Both the position numbers and the translations under genes were made by a program. The notes under the pieces are model-generated. The model saw only the letters and a list, made by a program, of their open reading frames with translations, had not been told where the DNA came from and did no database searches. A stretch of DNA of 64,000 bases, taken from Thioalkalivibrio sp. ALJ16. Its GTDB lineage: Bacteria > Pseudomonadota > Gammaproteobacteria > Ectothiorhodospirales > Ectothiorhodospiraceae. The stretch spans positions 1-64,000 of the forward strand of contig NZ_KB898038.1 in assembly GCF_000377345.1 (NCBI RefSeq), in the 5' to 3' direction. This document shows, piece by piece, positions 60,159 through 64,000 of the stretch. The first letter of the stretch is position 1, and the number at the start of each line of letters is the position of its first letter.

Positions 60159-61598
60159 ATGGCGTTCGCAGATCAGAACCAGTTCAACGCGCTGATCGTC
60201 GACAACGCCGCGGTCTGGATCAATTCGCTGGATGTGGATGGGCGCGTCACCTTCTGGAACCGCGCCGCCGAGCGCATCAGCGGTTATACCCGCGAAGAAG
60301 TCCTGGGGCACACCCGGATCTGGGAATGGCTGTACCCCGACCCCTACTACCGCGAGGCCGTGTTCACCCGTGCCCGCCAGATCATTCAGCAGGGCGACGC
60401 ACTGCTGGGCTTCGAGACCACCATCCGCACCCGCGCCGGAGACGAGCGCACCATGTCCTGGTACTCCGAGCAGCTGTTCGACCCACTGGGGGAACTGCTC
60501 GGTTCCAGCGCCGTCGCCTACGACATCACCGACCGCCGGCGGCTGGAGGATTCCCACGACCGGCAGTATCGCCTGCAAGGCCTGATCGCGGAGATCTCCG
60601 CCGCGCTGATCAACATCGCCGCTGAGGATGTCGACCGCGTCGTCGAGGAAAACCTGGAGCGCCTGGGCGTGTTCTTCGGGCTCGGGCGCGCCTACGTATT
60701 CCGCTTCGATCTCCCGGCCGATCGGATGAGCCTGGTCGACGAGTGGTGCGCGGACGGCGTGCAGGCCTACCGCGACCACCTCCAGCAGATTCCGCTCAAG
60801 ACCCATGACTGGGTCACCTCACAGGTCCTGGCGCGGCAGGTGGTGCACGTGCCGGATGTCGACGACCTGCCGCCCGAGGCCCGCGCGGAGCAGGAAGAAT
60901 TCCGCCGCGAACAGATCCGCTCCCTGCTGCTGATCCCCCTGGTCAGCGACCAGAAGGCCTTCGGCTTCCTGGGATTCGATGCAGTCGAGGCGCCCTACTG
61001 CTGGACCCAAGACCAGATCACCGTGCTGCGACTCGTGGCCGACATGATCGCCGGCACCCTGGCGCGCAAGCAGGTCGAACTGGAGCTGGCGCGCCAGGCC
61101 CGCGTGGACGGCCTCACCGGCCTGGCCAACCGGCGCGAATTCGACAGCCAGCTGGAGCGCGAGTGCGCCGCCCGACGCGAGCGCTCCCTGTCGCTCCTGA
61201 TGATCGACCTCGATCATTTCAAGCCCTACAACGACGCCTTCGGCCACCAGGCCGGGGATGACTGCCTGCGCGCGGTGGCCGACGTCATGCGCTCCATCCT
61301 TAACCGGCCATCGGACCTGGGCGCGCGCTACGGCGGCGAGGAGTTTGCCTGCATCCTGGCCGATACCGACGCCGAAGGCGGGCTGCAGGTCGCCGAGCAC
61401 ATCCGCGAGGCGGTATACGCCCTCAACCTGGGGCACCCGGAACGCGCCGAGGGTCGCGTGACCATCAGTATCGGCGTGTGCAGCGTGCACACCCGCTGGC
61501 CGGTGGAGCCGCGGGCGCTGCTACGCCGCGCGGACGAGGCGCTCTACCGCGCCAAGCGCGCGGGCCGCAACCGGGTGGAATCCCTCACCATGCGCTAG
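60159..61598 (+). CDS. PAS-GAF-GGDEF diguanylate cyclase
   Basis: 479 residues. PAS (15-135, INSLDVDGRVTFWNRAAERISGYTREEVLGHTR), GAF (about 145-305, FGLGRAYVFRFDLPADRMSLVDEWCADGV) and GGDEF (320-475) with GARYGGEEFACILADTD and an inhibitory RPSD five residues earlier. It makes c-di-GMP with product inhibition. AGGAGG six bases before ATG 60159 fixes the start. Confidence 0.9.
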   Translation: MAFADQNQFNALIVDNAAVWINSLDVDGRVTFWNRAAERISGYTREEVLGHTRIWEWLYPDPYYREAVFTRARQIIQQGDALLGFETTIRTRAGDERTMSWYSEQLFDPLGELLGSSAVAYDITDRRRLEDSHDRQYRLQGLIAEISAALINIAAEDVDRVVEENLERLGVFFGLGRAYVFRFDLPADRMSLVDEWCADGVQAYRDHLQQIPLKTHDWVTSQVLARQVVHVPDVDDLPPEARAEQEEFRREQIRSLLLIPLVSDQKAFGFLGFDAVEAPYCWTQDQITVLRLVADMIAGTLARKQVELELARQARVDGLTGLANRREFDSQLERECAARRERSLSLLMIDLDHFKPYNDAFGHQAGDDCLRAVADVMRSILNRPSDLGARYGGEEFACILADTDAEGGLQVAEHIREAVYALNLGHPERAEGRVTISIGVCSVHTRWPVEPRALLRRADEALYRAKRAGRNRVESLTMR

Positions 61599-61611
61599 CG
61601 CCAACGCCACC

Positions 61612-61646
61612 CGGGGAACGTCGCGCGCAAGCGCGCCCACTCCCCG
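61612..61646. terminator. nested hairpin between convergent genes
   Basis: Outer CGGGGA/TCCCCG (61612-61617, 61641-61646) and inner GCGCGC-AA-GCGCGC (61623-61636). Confidence 0.5.
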
Positions 61647-61654
61647 TGCGAGCG

Positions 61655-62185
61655 CTAACGCTGGCAAAAACCCGCATAGGTCGAAAGACCCGGCGGCACC
61701 CGCCGCTCCACATCCACTTCCTGGGTGCCGTCGCCCAGATCCCGCCGCTCGGCAATCTGGATCTCCAGCACCCGCAGCTGCAGCGGCTGGCCATCACCCG
61801 GATTCCAGAGGCGGACGTCATAGACGGCCCCCTCGACCACCTCGGGGATGTGGATGCGGATCGAGCGCCATTCGCTCCCTAGCGAACGCCGAATGTCGAA
61901 ACTCAGATCCCGTTCCGCCGCGACCGCCACCTGCTCCGCCGTCTCCCCGCGTCCGGCCGTGGCCATGATGCGCTGGTTTTCGCAGCCGTTTATGGAGCCG
62001 ATGTGGACCAACATCAGCTCGGAATAGCTCCCTGGGTTCGTCAGGCGCAGGTGAGCCACCGGGCCATCGGAAGGCTCGACGTACGCCGGAATAAACACCC
62101 GCGCCAAGCCGGAGGTTGCAAGGCAGCCCTGCAGCCCCGCCGCCAGTAACACTGCAATCAAGACCAAACCCAGCTTCTTGTACAT
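61655..62185 (-). CDS. hypothetical lipoprotein
   Basis: 176 residues. A lipobox (LQGC, about residue 21) follows the signal MYKKLGLVLIAVLLAAGLQG. The body reads HLRLTNPGSYSELMLVHIGSINGCENQRIM with one internal Cys and a C-terminal Cys in STYAGFCQR, probably disulfide-bonded, and is largely beta. No family recognised. AGGA precedes the ATG. Convergent with the GGDEF gene. Confidence 0.72.
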   Translation of the reverse strand: MYKKLGLVLIAVLLAAGLQGCLATSGLARVFIPAYVEPSDGPVAHLRLTNPGSYSELMLVHIGSINGCENQRIMATAGRGETAEQVAVAAERDLSFDIRRSLGSEWRSIRIHIPEVVEGAVYDVRLWNPGDGQPLQLRVLEIQIAERRDLGDGTQEVDVERRVPPGLSTYAGFCQR

Positions 62186-62681
62186 GTTCCTGTCCCCAAT
62201 GATCCCTGTTGGATAAAGCCGAACCCGAAGCGCTCGAACTGCCCCCCGGTCTTGTGTTTCTGCCGTGCCCGCAGAGCCGCCCGTCCGGGCGAAAAACGCC
62301 AGGCAGACAACAACACCTGCGGATACAACCTGTCGCCGGGCGGGCAGAAACTTGCGCGAGCCCATGCGCACCTTTGTGGTCGGCCAGGGTCGGTACCAGC
62401 CGCCACCACGGGAATTATTGAAGTATTTTGCCCACCAATGCCACTACAGGCGTGAAGGCTTCGCGACCGCCCCCGAAAGCCCGGGCGGGGAACGCGGCCC
62501 CGCGCCCCGATCCGCCCGGTAGACGCGCGCCCGATCTGGGGTATGCTGCAGGCATGCCCCGGCTATCGCCCGCCATCGGCAGCGGCCGGGATTACGGCAC
62601 CCGCGCGGGCGTCGGGGAGCACCGCGAACCACGCGGCGCCGCAGCCCGATGCCGCGCGCGTTAACCAGGAGCCACACCGTC
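62186..62681. other. 496-bp gap without a recognised gene
   Basis: Only short low-quality frames occur. There is an AT-richer patch around 62420-62440 and a TATGCT at 62542-62547 that could be the -10 for the amidohydrolase gene. I see no RNA gene or domain remnant here. Confidence 0.4.
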
Positions 62682-64000
62682 ATGGGCATGGCCTGTTGTG
62701 CACCGCACGGCGCGAGTGTCGCCATCAACCCCTGCCACTGTGGCGCGGCCCATACCCAGGCGGCCCTCCGGCGCATCGAGGCCGACCTGAACCGGCGCCA
62801 GTTCCTCGGCGGTGCCGCCGCCGTGCTGGGGATGTTCGCGGGCTTCGGCCTCGCCCCGCGCGAGGTCAAGGCCGGTGAACCCGGGCAACCGCTGCTGCTC
62901 ACCCACCTGCGACTGTTCGACGGCGAAACCCTCGAGCTGCGCGAAGACGTGGACATCCTGATCGAGGACGGCCGCATCGCCGCACTACCCCGACGCGGCG
63001 AGGGCCCGACCGCCGCACGCACAATCGACTGCGGCGGGCGCGCGGTCATCCCCGGCCTGATCGACGCCCACTGGCACAGCACGCTGGTCGGCGTTAGCCA
63101 GATGACCGCCATGACCGCGGACATCGGCTTCCTGCACCTGATGGCCGGGCGCGAGGCCGGCGCGACCCTGATGCGCGGCTTCACCACCGTGCGCGATCTC
63201 GGCGGCCCGGCCTTCGGCCTGAAGATGGCCATTGACCGCGGCGCGGTGGCCGGCCCGCGCATCTTCCCCTGCGGCGCGATGATCTCCCAGACCTCCGGGC
63301 ACGGCGATTTTCGCCAGCGCCACGAATTGCCACGCATGCCGAGCACCCCGCCGAGTTACATCGAGAGCAGCGGTGTCGCTGCAATCGCCGATGGCGTGGA
63401 CGAGGTGCTGCGCCGCACCCGGGAACAGTTGATGCAAGGCGCCAGCCAGATCAAGATCATGGCCGGGGGCGGCGTCTCCAGCCTGTACGACCCGCTGGAC
63501 ACCGCCCAGTACCTGGAAGAGGAGATGCGTGCCGCCGTGCGCGCCGCCGCCGACTGGGGCACCTACGTATGCGCCCATGTCTACACGCCGCAGGGCATCC
63601 AGCGCGCGATCCGTGCCGGGGTGCGTTCCATCGAGCACGGCCAGCTCGCCGACGAGGAGACGGTGCGCATGATGGCGGATGCCAACGTGTGGTGGAGCAT
63701 CCAGCCCTTCCTGGACGACGAAGACGCCAACCCCAAGACGGACCCCGTCTCCCGGGCCAAGCAGCTCCAGGTGAGCGCGGGCACCGAGCGCGCCTTCGAA
63801 CTGGGCCGCCAGTATGGCGTGCCCATGGCCTTCGGGACCGACATCCTGTTCAGCCCCGAGGGCGCCGCCAGCCAGGGCCGCCAGCTGGCCAAGCTGACCC
63901 GCTTCATGCCCCCGCTGGAGGCCCTGCACATGGCCACCGGCGCGGCCGGCCAACTGCTCGCCCTGTCCGGCGACCGCGCCCCCTACCCCGGCCGCCTCGG
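62682..64000 (+). CDS. Tat-exported amidohydrolase (metal-dependent, prolidase-like), truncated by the window
   Basis: 439 complete codons and no stop before the window ends. The N-terminal MGMACCAPHG...NPCHCGAAH is unusually cysteine-rich. A twin-arginine motif NRRQFLGGAAAVLG starts at about residue 39. The amidohydrolase barrel has metal motif IDAHWHS, the lysine region QIKIMAGGGVSS, YVCAHVYTPQGI, RSIEHG and FGTDIL, matching the imidazolonepropionase-like/Xaa-Pro dipeptidase group. It probably hydrolyses amide or peptide bonds in the periplasm. ATG 62682 or 62688. Confidence 0.8.
   Translation, partial: MGMACCAPHGASVAINPCHCGAAHTQAALRRIEADLNRRQFLGGAAAVLGMFAGFGLAPREVKAGEPGQPLLLTHLRLFDGETLELREDVDILIEDGRIAALPRRGEGPTAARTIDCGGRAVIPGLIDAHWHSTLVGVSQMTAMTADIGFLHLMAGREAGATLMRGFTTVRDLGGPAFGLKMAIDRGAVAGPRIFPCGAMISQTSGHGDFRQRHELPRMPSTPPSYIESSGVAAIADGVDEVLRRTREQLMQGASQIKIMAGGGVSSLYDPLDTAQYLEEEMRAAVRAAADWGTYVCAHVYTPQGIQRAIRAGVRSIEHGQLADEETVRMMADANVWWSIQPFLDDEDANPKTDPVSRAKQLQVSAGTERAFELGRQYGVPMAFGTDILFSPEGAASQGRQLAKLTRFMPPLEALHMATGAAGQLLALSGDRAPYPGRL

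Noticed and set aside
1-64000. tRNA, rRNA, transposase or prophage genes
   Set aside because: None could be recognised on either strand by eye.

Overview
The window looks like the chromosome of a high-GC gammaproteobacterium, most likely a halophilic or haloalkaliphilic sulfur oxidiser of the Ectothiorhodospiraceae type (Thioalkalivibrio-like). This is an inference from high GC with GC-rich third codon positions, acidic proteins, a compatible-solute (N-acetylglutaminylglutamine amide) enzyme, periplasmic DsrE-like and DUF302 proteins, a LbpA/GcvH-like lipoyl carrier, and a large c-di-GMP and chemosensory repertoire. No rRNA, tRNA, CRISPR array or complete insertion sequence was seen.

Layout. 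1-420: an inverted-repeat element. 419-3321: two divergent operons around a perfect FNR/ANR-type box. One side encodes a thioredoxin-membrane fusion, a lipoyl carrier and a small putative heme membrane protein; the other encodes two hemerythrins, one fused to DUF2249. 3358-6117: housekeeping genes (lapA-like, HhH glycosylase, rluB, moaB). 6118-9614: an inverted dispersed repeat, an NAGGN-type amidotransferase, a LysR regulator and an antirepressor-like protein. 9757-15312: sohB, DsrE-like, DUF302, the rimB-rimK-aspartoacylase trio, and a YbaK deacylase. 15439-21936: flavin oxidoreductase, macrodomain-phosphoribosyltransferase pair, orphan trpB, histone-deacetylase-like protein and CPBP protease.

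21946-33682 and 43238-61598 are dominated by signalling: EAL, degenerate and intact HD-GYP, three GGDEF proteins, a pseudokinase-HDOD-GAF fusion, single REC, two chemoreceptors and a DUF1631 protein. At least three decayed c-di-GMP gene remnants lie in the gaps (37955-38140, 46710-46961, 52379-52480), suggesting continuing expansion and loss of this family here. Between them are stress and envelope genes (Hsp20, DUF2235, Ycf46-like AAA ATPase, VTT membrane protein, acuI, trxC, patatin, pentapeptide protein, MliC, several lipoproteins). The window ends with a site-2 protease, MOSC protein, lactate permease and a truncated Tat-exported amidohydrolase.

The observations most worth following are the FNR-box locus with its duplicated HG...HxLPRF membrane domain, the pseudokinase-HDOD-GAF protein, a two-member family of small proteins ending in SCxAEPYWxExAxxLG, a triple TGTAC array with 11-bp spacing, and a 52-bp repeat with fixed ends and a variable self-complementary centre.
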